Below are positions 17,372 to 26,509 of a stretch of 64,000 nucleotides of DNA, one piece after another. The notes beneath the pieces are model-generated. The model searched no databases, was not told where the DNA came from, and was given only the letters and a program-made list of their open reading frames with translations. Numbering within the stretch: the stretch's first letter is position 1; every line of letters starts with the position of its first letter. Source of the DNA: Microbacterium sp. LWS13-1.2 (GTDB taxonomy: Bacteria; Actinomycetota; Actinomycetes; Actinomycetales; Microbacteriaceae); assembly GCF_040144835.1 (NCBI RefSeq), contig NZ_CP151632.1:2790001-2854000 (forward strand), given 5' to 3'. Both the position numbers and the translations under genes were made by a program.

Positions 17372-18669
17372 GCGCCGGCCTCGAAGAACGAGCGCACGCC
17401 CGACAGGGCGTCGAGGAACACGTCCACGTCGTCGACGGTGTTGTACAGCGCCGTCGATGCGCGGACGGAGGCGGTGAGACCGAGCCGGCGGTGCAGCGGC
17501 TGCGCGCAGTGGTGCCCGACGCGCACCGCGACGCCGCGCGCGTCGAGGAACTGCCCGACGTCGTGCGCATGCACGCCGTCGACGTCGAACGACCACAGCC
17601 CGACCCGGTCCGCGCCGGGCGCGTCGCCGAGCAGGCGGATGCCGGGGATCGACCGCAGCCCCTCGCCCATGCGGGCTTCCAGCTGCTTCTCGTGCGCGTG
17701 CACCGCGCGCATCCCGACGCCGTCGAGGTAGCGGACCGCGGCCGCCAGGCCGATCGCCTGCGACACCGGCTGCGTGCCGGCCTCGAACCGCTGCGGCGGC
17801 GGCAGGTACGCAGCCTCGTCGAGCGTCACCGTCGTGATCATCGAGCCGCCGGTGAGGAACGGCGGCAGCGCTTCGAGCACCTCGGCGCGCCCGTAGAGGC
17901 CGCCGATGCCGTACGGGCCGAGCATCTTGTGGCCCGAGAAGACGGCGACGTCGACATCGAGTGCGGGAAGGTCGAGCGGCAGGTGGGGAGCCGACTGGCA
18001 GGCGTCGAGCACGGTCACCGCATCGACGGCGCGGGCGAGGGCGACGAGCTCGTCCACCGGATTCACAATGCCCAGCACGTTCGAGACGTGCGTGAAGGAG
18101 ACGACGCGCGTGCGCTCGCCGATGACGTCGGCGGCGGCATCCATGTCCAGCGTCCCGTCGTCGTGGACCGGGATGTGACGCAGCACCGCGCCGGTGCGGG
18201 CGGCCAGTTCCTGCCACGGGATGAGGTTGGCGTGGTGCTCGCTCTCGGTCACCACGATCTCGTCGCCCGGGCGCAGCGCGAACCGGGCGCTCTGCGGGGC
18301 GCCGCGACCCACCGAGGCGTTGCCGATCGCGTAGGCGACGAGGTTGAGCCCGGCGGTGGCGCCGCTCGTCCAGACGAGCTGCTCGGGCCGCGCGCCGACG
18401 AACCCGGCGACGGTGGTGCGGGCGTCCTCGAACAGCTCCGTCGCCTCGGCGGCGAGCGTGTGCGCGCCGCGATGGACGGCGGAGTTCGCGCGCGTGAGGA
18501 AATCGACCTCCGCGTCGATGACCGCCTGAGGCTTCTGGCTCGTCGCGCCGGAGTCGAGGTAGACCAGGCGTTCGCCGTTGACGCGCTCGCCGAGCAGCGG
18601 GAAGTCCTCGCGGAGCGCCGAGGCGTCCGGGAGCACGGCCGGCGAGGGTGCAGGTGAGGGAGTGGTCAC
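17368..18669 (-). CDS. Cysteine desulfurase SufS
   Basis: A 433-residue PLP-dependent cysteine desulfurase of the group II (SufS) type. The PLP lysine is in FSGHKMLGPYGIG, the PLP-interacting histidine in TESEHHANLIPWQ, and the catalytic cysteine in RVGHHCAQPLHRR. It removes sulfur from cysteine for Fe-S cluster assembly and hands it to SufU. The GTG at 18669 follows TAGCCT by 6 bases, suggesting a leaderless transcript. The sufBCD genes are not in this window. Confidence 0.93.
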   Translation of the reverse strand: MTTPSPAPSPAVLPDASALREDFPLLGERVNGERLVYLDSGATSQKPQAVIDAEVDFLTRANSAVHRGAHTLAAEATELFEDARTTVAGFVGARPEQLVWTSGATAGLNLVAYAIGNASVGRGAPQSARFALRPGDEIVVTESEHHANLIPWQELAARTGAVLRHIPVHDDGTLDMDAAADVIGERTRVVSFTHVSNVLGIVNPVDELVALARAVDAVTVLDACQSAPHLPLDLPALDVDVAVFSGHKMLGPYGIGGLYGRAEVLEALPPFLTGGSMITTVTLDEAAYLPPPQRFEAGTQPVSQAIGLAAAVRYLDGVGMRAVHAHEKQLEARMGEGLRSIPGIRLLGDAPGADRVGLWSFDVDGVHAHDVGQFLDARGVAVRVGHHCAQPLHRRLGLTASVRASTALYNTVDDVDVFLDALSGVRSFFEAGA

Positions 18670-18730
18670 CCTTCAAGGCTACGCGGGATGCCGCCTCTCG
18701 GCGCCGGGTTCGCGCGGCGGCCTCCCGCGG

Positions 18731-20860
18731 TCAGGGTGTGGCGGCGGGCACCGACGGCTCGTCGGCGTCCGCCCTCTCGGGCGGCCCGGCCGGGCGGATG
18801 GCGCGCCGGGCCGCGCGGTGCACCTCGGGCACCGCGAGCCGTCCCGCGCGGTCGTCGCCGGGAAGCGCGCGGGAGCGCCGGCCGTAGATGAGCTCGGACG
18901 AGTCCAGCAGCCAGGGCACGAGCGTGATCGAGACGCCGTGCACGAGCATGAGCTGCTGTGCGATGCGCCGCGCCCGCCGGTTGTGCAGGAGCGACTCCCA
19001 CCAGTGGCCGACGATGTACTGCGGCAGGTAGACGGTGATCACCGCCGATCCGTGCTGCTCGCGGTACTTCTTGACGAACTCGGCGATCGGGCTCGCGTAG
19101 GTGCGATACGGCGACTCGACGATCTTCAGCGGGATCGGCATGCGGTGCGCCCGCCATTCCGCCTCGAGGGCCTCCGCGTCCTCCTTCGTCACCGAGATGT
19201 GCACGGCGAACGTCTTGTCGTGCTTCGCGGCGAGCGCGTAGTCGACCGCCTTCACGACCGGCTTCTGCAGCTTGTTGACCAGGATCAGGGCGACATCGCC
19301 GGTGGAGCCGAAGTGAGTGCGGTCGTCCATGGCGATCTCGTGGTCGACGTCGCGGTAGTAGCGGTGCACGCCGATCATGAGGAACGACAGGATCGGGATC
19401 GCGAGGAAGATCAGCCACGCCCCGTGCGTGAACTTCGTGATGGTCACGATGATGAGGACGGATGCCGTCATCGTGGCGCCGAGCGAGTTGATGAAGAGGC
19501 CCTTGCGCAGCCCGAACAGCTCGGTGCGGACCGCCTTGCCGCTGCGCTCGTCGGCGGGAAGGCTGCGGATCGCTTTCAGGCCGCGCCGCCAGTGCCGGAT
19601 CATGCCGATCTGACCGAGCGTGAACGAGACGAAGACGCCGATGATGTACAGCTGGATCAGGTTGGTGAGGTTCGCCTGGTAGACGATGAGCACGCCGATG
19701 GCGACGAGACCCAGGATGATCATGCCGTTGGAGTACACCAGGCGGTCGCCCCGGGTGTTCAGGGCCTTCGGTGCATAGCCATCGCGCGAGAGGACGGATC
19801 CCAGCAGGGGGAAGCCGTTGAACGCCGTGTTCGCGGCGAGCAGGAGGACGATCGCGGTCGCCGCCTGGATGACGAAGAACGGGACCGAGTTCATGCCGAA
19901 CACCGCCGACGAGACCTGTGCCATGAGGCTCGGCTGCGGGTTCGAGCAGTCGAAGCCGATGAGGTCGCACGGGTTCTCTGCATAGTGCACGCCCGACACC
20001 AGGGCGATCGCGGTGAGGCCCGCGAAGAGCAGGATGGCGATCCCGCCCATGAGCGCGAGGGTGGTCTGCGCATTGCGCACCTTCGGCGTGCGGAACGCCG
20101 GCACGCCGTTCGAGACGGCCTCGACACCCGTCAGGGCGGAGCAGCCGCTCGAGAACGCCCGCAGCACGAGCAGGATGACCGCCGCCTGCGTGAGGTCCTG
20201 GGTCTCGACCGCGTAGTGGGCGCTCGAGGCCACGGGCGGGTTGCCCATCACGACCTGGAACAACCCCACGATGATCATGACGCCGACCGACCCGATGAAG
20301 ATGTACGTCGGGATCGCGAACGCGCGGGAGGCCTCGCGGACGCCCCGTAGGTTCATCACGACGATGAGGATGACGAAGCCCACTGCCAGCTCGACGCGGA
20401 ACGGGTTGAGGCCCGGAAGCGCCGAGATGATGTTGTCGACGCCCGAGGCGACCGACACCGCCACGGTGAGGGCGTAGTCGACCGCGAGGGCGGAGGCCAC
20501 GATCACGCCGGGGATCTCGCCGAGGTTCTTGCGGGCGACCTCGTAGTCGCCGCCGCCCGACGGATAGGCCTTGATGAGCTGCCGGTAGCTGATCACGACG
20601 ACGAGCAGCAGCACCACGACCGCGGCCGCGATCCAGGGGGCGAACGCGAGGAACGCGAGGCCTCCGGTCAGCAGGATGAGCAGGAGCTCCTGCGGGGCGT
20701 ACGCGACGGACGACAGCGCGTCGGAGGCGAAGATCGGCAGCGCCATCTTCTTGGGGAGCAGGTGCTCGTCGGTGTCGGTGGACGCCAGAGGGTCGCCCAG
20801 GATGAGGCGCTTCGCCTTCGGCGCCTCGTCCACCGACGGCTCGCGGCTTTCGTTCGTCAC
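18731..20860 (-). CDS. KimA-like APC family potassium permease
   Basis: A 709-residue APC-superfamily permease with about twelve transmembrane segments and a C-terminal cytoplasmic domain of about 200 residues. The N-terminal FASDALSSVAYAPQ and SYRQLIKAYPSGGGDYEV motifs match the family of Bacillus KimA (YdaO), a high-affinity K+/H+ symporter inhibited by c-di-AMP. Similar proteins are often labelled amino acid permeases. A C-terminal USP-like region (about 480-640) may hold a nucleotide site. It starts with GTG at 20860, 8 bases after TAACCT. Potassium as the substrate is inferred from the family and from the kdp operon nearby. Confidence 0.75.
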   Translation of the reverse strand: MTNESREPSVDEAPKAKRLILGDPLASTDTDEHLLPKKMALPIFASDALSSVAYAPQELLLILLTGGLAFLAFAPWIAAAVVVLLLVVVISYRQLIKAYPSGGGDYEVARKNLGEIPGVIVASALAVDYALTVAVSVASGVDNIISALPGLNPFRVELAVGFVILIVVMNLRGVREASRAFAIPTYIFIGSVGVMIIVGLFQVVMGNPPVASSAHYAVETQDLTQAAVILLVLRAFSSGCSALTGVEAVSNGVPAFRTPKVRNAQTTLALMGGIAILLFAGLTAIALVSGVHYAENPCDLIGFDCSNPQPSLMAQVSSAVFGMNSVPFFVIQAATAIVLLLAANTAFNGFPLLGSVLSRDGYAPKALNTRGDRLVYSNGMIILGLVAIGVLIVYQANLTNLIQLYIIGVFVSFTLGQIGMIRHWRRGLKAIRSLPADERSGKAVRTELFGLRKGLFINSLGATMTASVLIIVTITKFTHGAWLIFLAIPILSFLMIGVHRYYRDVDHEIAMDDRTHFGSTGDVALILVNKLQKPVVKAVDYALAAKHDKTFAVHISVTKEDAEALEAEWRAHRMPIPLKIVESPYRTYASPIAEFVKKYREQHGSAVITVYLPQYIVGHWWESLLHNRRARRIAQQLMLVHGVSITLVPWLLDSSELIYGRRSRALPGDDRAGRLAVPEVHRAARRAIRPAGPPERADADEPSVPAATP

Positions 20861-20955
20861 GGCGGGCCAGGTTACTCGTGAGGAGTTCGTGAGGACGCAT
20901 CAGGACGGGCATCCTCACGAAATCCATGCAGCGGCCTCTCTGGGACACTCGAGGG

Positions 20956-22053
20956 GTGGAGGACCGGATCATCCTCGCCGTGCTCGCGATCACCCTCGGG
21001 GTGGTCGTCGGGGTGCTGGTGTTCGTGCCCTTCGTCGCGCTCAGCTTCCGCCGGCGCGGCGGCTTCGGCGTAGGACGGTTCCTGCTGTGGGGCGCGGCAC
21101 TGGTCGCCGTGATGGCGATCTGGACCTACACGCTGCTGCCGCTGCCCGACCCCGACGCGATCCGCTGCGCGGGCGTCAACGTCGATGTGACGGGGCTCGC
21201 GGCGGAGGTGCGGGGAGCTCTCGCCCGCAGGGGCGCCGCGGCGGCCACCGATCCCGCCGTCGCGCAGCTGCTGCTGAACGTGCTGCTGTTCGTGCCGCTG
21301 GGCTTCTTCATCCGCGTGCTCAGCGATCGCGGCGTCGGCACAGCCGTCGTCGTGGGCTTCGCGCTGTCGGCCTTCGTCGAGGTCACGCAGCTCACGGGCG
21401 TCTGGGGCCTCTATCCGTGCGCCTACCGGGTGTTCGACGTCGGCGATCTGCTCACCAACACCCTCGGCGCCGTCCTCGGCTCACTGCTCGCGCTGGCCGT
21501 GCCGCGCCGCCTGCGGGGATCGCCGCGACTGCCGGACGCCGGCGAGCCGCAGCCGGTCACGTGCGGCCGGCGTCTGCTCGGCATGGTGTGCGACGGGCTC
21601 GCCGCCTGGCTGCTCAGCCTGTCGGTCGTCGTGGTGGTGCAGCTGACGCTGTATCTGCTCGGCGCGGAGGCGGCCGTGCAGGATGGGGCGGCCGCGAGTC
21701 TGGTCGGCGGCGCGACGCCGATCGCGGTGTGGCTCGTCGTCACGCTCGCGACCGGAGGCACCGTGGGCGACCATGCCGTCCAGCTGCGCTTCGCGGGCGG
21801 GCCGCTGCCCGTCGGGCTCGCCCGCTTCCTCCGCTTCCTCGGCGGGATCGGCGGCTGGCTCGTGCTCATCGCCCTGCCGGGCGCGTGGACGTTCGTGGCC
21901 ACCGTGTTCGCGGGCCTCTCGGTGGTGCTGGTGTTCACCACCGACGGTCGCGGGCTGCCCGGCATCGTCTCGGGTCAGCGTGTCGTCGACGCCCGCGAGC
22001 CCGAGGAGCCGGATGCCGGGCCGCCGGGCGCGGCATCCGCATCCGGTGTCTGA
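20956..22053 (+). CDS. VanZ-like / RDD-like membrane protein
   Basis: A 365-residue membrane protein. Residues about 1-180 form a VanZ-like unit with several helices, and NVLLFVPLGFF and FVEVTQL as its recognisable pieces. A soluble linker follows, then an RDD-like part (about 200-340) with RLLGMVCDGLAAW and GGTVGDHAVQLRF. VanZ homologues modify responses to glycopeptides in some species; the role here is not known. GTG at 20956 follows GACACT by 6 bases; an ATG at 20926 is possible. It is divergent from the KimA-like gene. Confidence 0.7.
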   Translation: MEDRIILAVLAITLGVVVGVLVFVPFVALSFRRRGGFGVGRFLLWGAALVAVMAIWTYTLLPLPDPDAIRCAGVNVDVTGLAAEVRGALARRGAAAATDPAVAQLLLNVLLFVPLGFFIRVLSDRGVGTAVVVGFALSAFVEVTQLTGVWGLYPCAYRVFDVGDLLTNTLGAVLGSLLALAVPRRLRGSPRLPDAGEPQPVTCGRRLLGMVCDGLAAWLLSLSVVVVVQLTLYLLGAEAAVQDGAAASLVGGATPIAVWLVVTLATGGTVGDHAVQLRFAGGPLPVGLARFLRFLGGIGGWLVLIALPGAWTFVATVFAGLSVVLVFTTDGRGLPGIVSGQRVVDAREPEEPDAGPPGAASASGV

Positions 22054-22069
22054 GGAACAGCCGGCAGGA

Positions 22070-23296
22070 TCAGTCCGCGGGCGTGTCCAGGAACTCGCGC
22101 GCGGCGACCACGAGCGCCTCGACGCCGCGGCTGAGCGTCGGCTGGAGCACCGGTGCGAAGAACGGCGAGTGGTTCGTGGGGATGTCGCGCTCGACGGTCC
22201 CGGCGGCGAACGCCTCGGCGAACGCGACCGGGTCGGCGCCGCCCCAGAACCAGAACACCAGCGGCACGCCGGCCTCGCGCGCGAACCACGACACGTCCTC
22301 GCTGCCGGTGAACATGCCGGGGTCGATGACCGTTCCCTCGCCGAACGCGGCATCGAACGCGAGCACGAGGCGTGCGGTGGCGTGGACGTCGTTGATGGTC
22401 GGCGGGAGGGTGTGGTCGGTGACGAGGACCGGAGGCTCCTCGGCACCCGACGCCTGCGCCTCGGCGCGCACGATGCGCTCGACCTTCTCGAGCACCCGGG
22501 CGCGGGCCTCGTCGTCGGGGTAGCGCAGGCTCAGCTCGAGCTTCGCCTCGGCCGGGATGATGTTGTTCTTCAGCCCCGCGTGGATCGAGCCGACGGTGAC
22601 GACCGCGACGTCGCGCGGGTCGACCTCGCGCGAGACGATCGTCTGCAGCCGCATGACGGTGGCTGCCGCCATCACCACCGGGTCGATGGTGGCCTGGGGC
22701 CGCGAGCCGTGGCCGCCACGGCCCAGCAGTGTCACCGTCAGCCCGTCGGATGCCGCCATCTGCGTGCCGCTGCGCACGCCGATGGTTCCCGAGGGAAGCG
22801 GCGTGACGTGCTGGCCGAGCACGATGTCGGGCCTCGGGAACCGGTTGAGCACGCCGTCGGCGATCATCGCCTGCGAGCCGGCGCCGTACTCCTCGGCGGG
22901 CTGGAAGACGGCGACGATCGTGCCCGACCACTCGTCCTTCGTGGCGACCAGGCGCTCCAGTGCGCCGAGCAGCGCGGTGACGTGCATGTCGTGGCCGCAG
23001 GCGTGCATCACCGGCACGTCGTTGCCGGACGGGTCGGTGCCGCGCGCGGTGCTGGCGTACTCGAGGCCGGTCTGCTCGGGCACCGGGAGGGCGTCCATGT
23101 CGGCGCGCAGCCACACCACGGGGCCCTCGCCGTTGCGGATAACGGACGCGATGCCGGTCTTGCCGATGCCCTCCTCGAACTCGACGCCGAGCTCCGTGAG
23201 GTGCTGCGTGATCACCCCCGCCGTGCGGGTCTCCTGGAAGGACAGCTCCGGATGCCGGTGCAGATCGATGTAGAGCGCTTCGAGGTCGAGGGTCAT
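22070..23296 (-). CDS. M20 family amidohydrolase
   Basis: A 408-residue metallopeptidase-like amidohydrolase. Metal-binding features are LHRHPELSFQE, RADMDALPV, HACGHDMHV and PAEEYGAG, followed by the dimerisation-domain segment GRGGHGSRPQ. This set is typical of N-acyl-amino-acid hydrolases and hippurate hydrolases. The ATG at 23296 is preceded by TAGGCT with a 7-base gap. Three GGACGTCC palindromes lie 42-69 bases upstream. The acyl-amino acid substrate cannot be read. Confidence 0.87.
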   Translation of the reverse strand: MTLDLEALYIDLHRHPELSFQETRTAGVITQHLTELGVEFEEGIGKTGIASVIRNGEGPVVWLRADMDALPVPEQTGLEYASTARGTDPSGNDVPVMHACGHDMHVTALLGALERLVATKDEWSGTIVAVFQPAEEYGAGSQAMIADGVLNRFPRPDIVLGQHVTPLPSGTIGVRSGTQMAASDGLTVTLLGRGGHGSRPQATIDPVVMAAATVMRLQTIVSREVDPRDVAVVTVGSIHAGLKNNIIPAEAKLELSLRYPDDEARARVLEKVERIVRAEAQASGAEEPPVLVTDHTLPPTINDVHATARLVLAFDAAFGEGTVIDPGMFTGSEDVSWFAREAGVPLVFWFWGGADPVAFAEAFAAGTVERDIPTNHSPFFAPVLQPTLSRGVEALVVAAREFLDTPAD

Positions 23297-23337
23297 GGGG
23301 TCGAGCCTATCCGCGGGCACGACGCGGGCACCGCCCG

Positions 23338-23365
23338 GGACGTCCCTGGACGTCCGTGGACGTCC
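23338..23365. promoter_or_regulatory. Three GGACGTCC palindromes at exact 10-bp spacing
   Basis: GGACGTCC occurs at 23338-23345, 23348-23355 and 23358-23365. The period equals one helical turn. The array lies just upstream of the presumed -35 region of the M20 gene, where an activator or cooperative repressor would bind. No regulator gene is adjacent apart from the LacI gene on the far side. Confidence 0.5.
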
Positions 23366-23489
23366 CGCCGCAACCGCGGGAACCGCCGCACATCGCGCGC
23401 AAGTGAACGAAGAAGATGGGCGTGAATCGACGTGCAGCCAGGAGGGCGAGACGTCGGGGCCGGGGAGTAAGGCGTCCGGAGGGGAGGCG

Positions 23490-24509
23490 TCAGGAGGGGA
23501 GGCGGGCGGTCGTGCCGCGCACGATGAGCTCGAACGGCAGCTCGCCCGGGCGGTGCGTCGGCGTCTCGGCATCCGTCGACTCGAGCGCCTCGAGGATCGC
23601 GTCGGCGGCGCGCTCGCCCTGCCCGAGGGGGAACTGGTCGACCGTCGTGAGGCGGAAGAACTCGCCGAGCTCGTGGCCGTCGATGCCGATCACCGACAGG
23701 TCCTCGGGCACGCGGTAGCCGAGTTCCCGCGCGGCCAGAAGCGCGCCGATCGCCATCTCGTCCGAGGCCGCGAAGATCGCCGTGGGCCGGCCGCCGGGCT
23801 TGCCGAGCAGCTGCTTGGCGGCGCGGAAGCCGCCCTCGATGGTGAAGTCGGCAGGCTCGAACAGCGACGGGCTGACGGTGATGCCGGCATCCGCCAGCGC
23901 CTGCTCGAAGCCCTGCCGGCGCTGCGTGGGGATGTGGAAGTCGATGTCGAACTCGGGGCTCGCGCCGATGTGCGCGATCGCACGGTGTCCGAGGGCGAGC
24001 AGGTGCTCGGTGGCCAGGCGCGCGACCGCGACGTCGTCGACCGTCAGGGTGGTCAGGCGCGGGTTGGGTCCGCCGATGGCGATGACCGGCAGGTCGAGCG
24101 CGACGAGGCGCTCGGTCTCCTCCTCGCCGAGCTCCAGCGAGATCGCGATGACGCCGTCCACGCGCTGACGTCGGAGGAACGTGTCGAAGATGTCGTGGCG
24201 CTCGGCGCGATCGGCGGTGAGGCTGTATAGCGTGATGTCGTAGCCGCGGCGCATGAGCGCCGACGCGATGCCGCTCAGCACCGTCGAGAAGAACCAGCGG
24301 TCGAGGAAGGGCACCAGCACGCCGATGTTGCGCGTGCGTCCCGAGGCCAGGCTCGAGGCCGAGGCCGACACCACGTAGCCGAGGCTCTTGGCAGCTGCTT
24401 CGACCTTGGCCTTGGCCCCGGCCGAGACGTGGCCGCGTCCGCTCAGCGCGCGCGAGACGGTCGCCGTCGAGACGCCCGCCTGGCGGGCGACCTCGTCGAT
24501 GCTGACCAC
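23490..24509 (-). CDS. LacI family regulator of the alpha-glucosidase operon
   Basis: A 339-residue LacI/GalR regulator. The N-terminal HTH is SIDEVARQAGVSTATVSRAL with a hinge helix at about residues 45-57. The periplasmic-binding-protein-like effector domain follows. It is downstream of the alpha-glucosidase gene on the same strand, 74 bases away, so it likely controls that operon through TGTAAGCGCTTGCA at 26280-26293. The ligand is probably an alpha-glucoside such as maltose or isomaltose, by context. Confidence 0.85.
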   Translation of the reverse strand: MVSIDEVARQAGVSTATVSRALSGRGHVSAGAKAKVEAAAKSLGYVVSASASSLASGRTRNIGVLVPFLDRWFFSTVLSGIASALMRRGYDITLYSLTADRAERHDIFDTFLRRQRVDGVIAISLELGEEETERLVALDLPVIAIGGPNPRLTTLTVDDVAVARLATEHLLALGHRAIAHIGASPEFDIDFHIPTQRRQGFEQALADAGITVSPSLFEPADFTIEGGFRAAKQLLGKPGGRPTAIFAASDEMAIGALLAARELGYRVPEDLSVIGIDGHELGEFFRLTTVDQFPLGQGERAADAILEALESTDAETPTHRPGELPFELIVRGTTARLPS

Positions 24510-24583
24510 GTCGTCACCTCTTCCTCGCGCTCACGGCGCTGCGTGCGCACTCCCGGCCCCGCGGAGCCGGGAGTCACGCCGGC

Positions 24584-26266
24584 TCAGTCGTTCGTCACCC
24601 AGACGGTCGTGTCGGCCGGGAGCTCCCCGCCTGCGACCGGACCGCTCGCCGCGATCACGATACCGCCCGGGAGCGCGATCGGCGTGGAACCGGTGTTCGC
24701 GACGACCGTGACATTCCCGTTGCGGAATGCGACGGCATCCGTTCCGTAGCCGTGGACCCACTCGAGCGAGCCGGCGCCCAGCGATCGCGCACGGCGCTCC
24801 GCGAGGAGGGTGCGGTACAGCTCGAGCGTGGATCCCTCGACGCCGGACTGCACGTCGCGCGCGAGCGTCGCCCAGTCGGCCGGCTGCGGCAGCCACGACG
24901 CGCCGCTCTCGTTGAAGCCGTAGGCCGGGGCATCCGCGTTCCACGGGATCGGCACGCGGCAGCCGTCGCGGCCGTACCGCTCGCCGTTCGTGCGGAACCA
25001 GGTTGGGTCCTGACGAGCGTCGCCCGGGATGTCGATGACCTCGGGCAGGCCGAGCTCCTCGCCCTGGTACAGGTAGGCCGAGCCCGGGAGGGCCAGCATG
25101 AGCGTCGTGGCGGCGCGGGCGCGGGCCAGACCCACCTCGGGGATCGGCTGACCCGGCGACTCCGGGCCGATGCCGTGACCCTGCGGGTTCTCGGCCGTGA
25201 GCGCGAGTCGCGAGGCGTGGCGCACGACGTCGTGGTTCGACAGCACCCACGTGCTCGGCGCACCGACACCGGGGAACGCCTGCAGTGACACGTCGATGAC
25301 CTCGCGGAGGTCCGCGGCGTTCCACTCGGTCTGCAGGTAGGGGAAGTTGAAGGCCTGGTGCATCTCGTCCGAGCGCACCCATTCGGCTGTGCGCGCGGCG
25401 GTCGGCAGCCACGCCTCTGCGGCGAGGGCGCGGTCGCCCTGGTAGTCCTCGAGGATCTTGCGCCAGTCGCGGTACACCTCGTGCACGGCATCCTGGCCCC
25501 AGTAGGGCACGTTCTCCTCTTCGCCGCCCATCGACCCGGCCTCCGGGTCGGGGATGTAGTCCGGCAGGCCCTCGGCCTTGACGAGGCCGTGCGCCACGTC
25601 GACGCGGAAGCCGTCGACGCCCCGGTCGAGCCAGAAGCGAAGGATGCGGCGGAACTCCTCGCGCACCTCCTCGTTCGACCAGTCGAAGTCGGGCTGCGAC
25701 GAGTCGAACAGGTGCAGGTACCACTGGCCGGGGCGGCCATCGGCCTCGACGATGCGCGTCCAGGCGGGGCCACCGAAGACGGACTCCCAGTTGTTCGGGG
25801 GCAGTTCGCTGTGCGCGCCCTTCCCGTCGCGGAACATGTAGCGCCCGCGCTCGGGGCTGCCGGGCGCGGCGGCCAGCGCCTGCTGGAACCACTCGTGCTG
25901 GTCGGAGGAGTGGTTGGGGACGAGGTCGACGATGACTCGGATGCCGCGGTCATGGGCACCGGCGAGCATCGCGTCGAAGTCTGCCAGCGTGCCGAACAGC
26001 GGGTCGACGTCGCAGTAGTCGCTGACGTCGTAGCCGGCGTCCTTCTGCGGCGACCGCTGGAACGGGCTCAGCCAGATCGCGTCGATGCCGAGGTGGGCGA
26101 GGTCGTCGAGGTGCGAGGTGATGCCCGGCAGGTCGCCGATGCCGTCGCCCGATGCGTCTGCGAAGGAGCGGGGGTAGATCTGGTAGATGACGGCGGTGCG
26201 CCACCACTCGCCGCCGACGGGGGCGAGGAACGCGTCCGTGCGCTCAGCGGTCTCTGCGGAAGTCAT
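24584..26266 (-). CDS. GH13 alpha-glucosidase (oligo-1,6-glucosidase-like)
   Basis: A 560-residue GH13 enzyme. The catalytic (beta/alpha)8 barrel shows YQIYPRSFADASGDGIGDL near the start, DLVPNHSS, the nucleophile D223 in GFRVDVAHG, the acid/base glutamate in AAEAWLP, and the stabilising aspartate in SNHDVVRH. It hydrolyses alpha-glucosidic bonds in short oligosaccharides in the cytoplasm. There is no signal peptide. The ATG at 26266 lies 6 bases after TACACT, so the start codon and transcription start coincide; an ATG at 26284 is rejected. The next gene is its LacI regulator. Confidence 0.88.
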   Translation of the reverse strand: MTSAETAERTDAFLAPVGGEWWRTAVIYQIYPRSFADASGDGIGDLPGITSHLDDLAHLGIDAIWLSPFQRSPQKDAGYDVSDYCDVDPLFGTLADFDAMLAGAHDRGIRVIVDLVPNHSSDQHEWFQQALAAAPGSPERGRYMFRDGKGAHSELPPNNWESVFGGPAWTRIVEADGRPGQWYLHLFDSSQPDFDWSNEEVREEFRRILRFWLDRGVDGFRVDVAHGLVKAEGLPDYIPDPEAGSMGGEEENVPYWGQDAVHEVYRDWRKILEDYQGDRALAAEAWLPTAARTAEWVRSDEMHQAFNFPYLQTEWNAADLREVIDVSLQAFPGVGAPSTWVLSNHDVVRHASRLALTAENPQGHGIGPESPGQPIPEVGLARARAATTLMLALPGSAYLYQGEELGLPEVIDIPGDARQDPTWFRTNGERYGRDGCRVPIPWNADAPAYGFNESGASWLPQPADWATLARDVQSGVEGSTLELYRTLLAERRARSLGAGSLEWVHGYGTDAVAFRNGNVTVVANTGSTPIALPGGIVIAASGPVAGGELPADTTVWVTND

Positions 26267-26272
26267 CCGACC

Positions 26273-26293
26273 AGTGTACTGCAAGCGCTTACA
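26273..26293 (-). promoter_or_regulatory. -10 box and LacI-type operator of the alpha-glucosidase gene
   Basis: On the minus strand TACACT (26278-26273) is the -10 box. The palindrome TGTAAGCGCTTGCA (26293-26280) is directly upstream, within the spacer. A bound LacI dimer would exclude RNA polymerase. The CG centre and AAGCGCTT core are typical of the LacI/GalR family. Confidence 0.8.
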
Positions 26294-26315
26294 GTGTGAC
26301 GTCGAGCCGGCCGGC

Positions 26316-26402
26316 GTTCCTCAACTGAGGAACAGGGCCGATGTGAGGGCCGAAACGCCGTGGTCGGCCCCTCAGTCCGGCACCGCTCCTCAGTTGAGGA
26401 AC
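26316..26402. repeat. Paired palindromes flanking a GGGCCGA/TCGGCCC stem
   Basis: GTTCCTCAACTGAGGAAC (26316-26333) and GCTCCTCAGTTGAGGAAC (26385-26402) are near-identical palindromes. Between them GAGGGCCGA pairs with TCGGCCCCTC. The block lies between the divergent alpha-glucosidase and apt genes. It could be a protein-binding site or a folded element. The mechanism is unknown. Confidence 0.5.
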
Positions 26403-26414
26403 GACGCGGGCGCC

Positions 26415-26470
26415 GGATGCGGTGCGGTGGTGGCGAAGGCGCGGATGCGGCGCGGTGATGGCGAAGGCGC
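26415..26470 (+). repeat. 28-bp tandem repeat, two copies
   Basis: Two 28-bp units starting GGATGCGG at 26415 and 26443 differ at two positions. They lie just upstream of the apt promoter. With two copies only, this is a simple duplication. Confidence 0.6.
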
Positions 26471-26509
26471 GGAGGCGGCGGGAATCGGGCCCGGGCGTAG
26501 GGTGGGCGG

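Noticed and set aside
17491..20350. Two long plus-strand frames over sufS and the permease
   Set aside because: Both are shadows of genes with conserved motifs on the minus strand.
20861..20955. c-di-AMP (ydaO-type) riboswitch before the KimA-like gene
   Set aside because: The divergent gap is only 95 bases and the gene appears to start 8 bases after its -10 box, leaving no room for the riboswitch.
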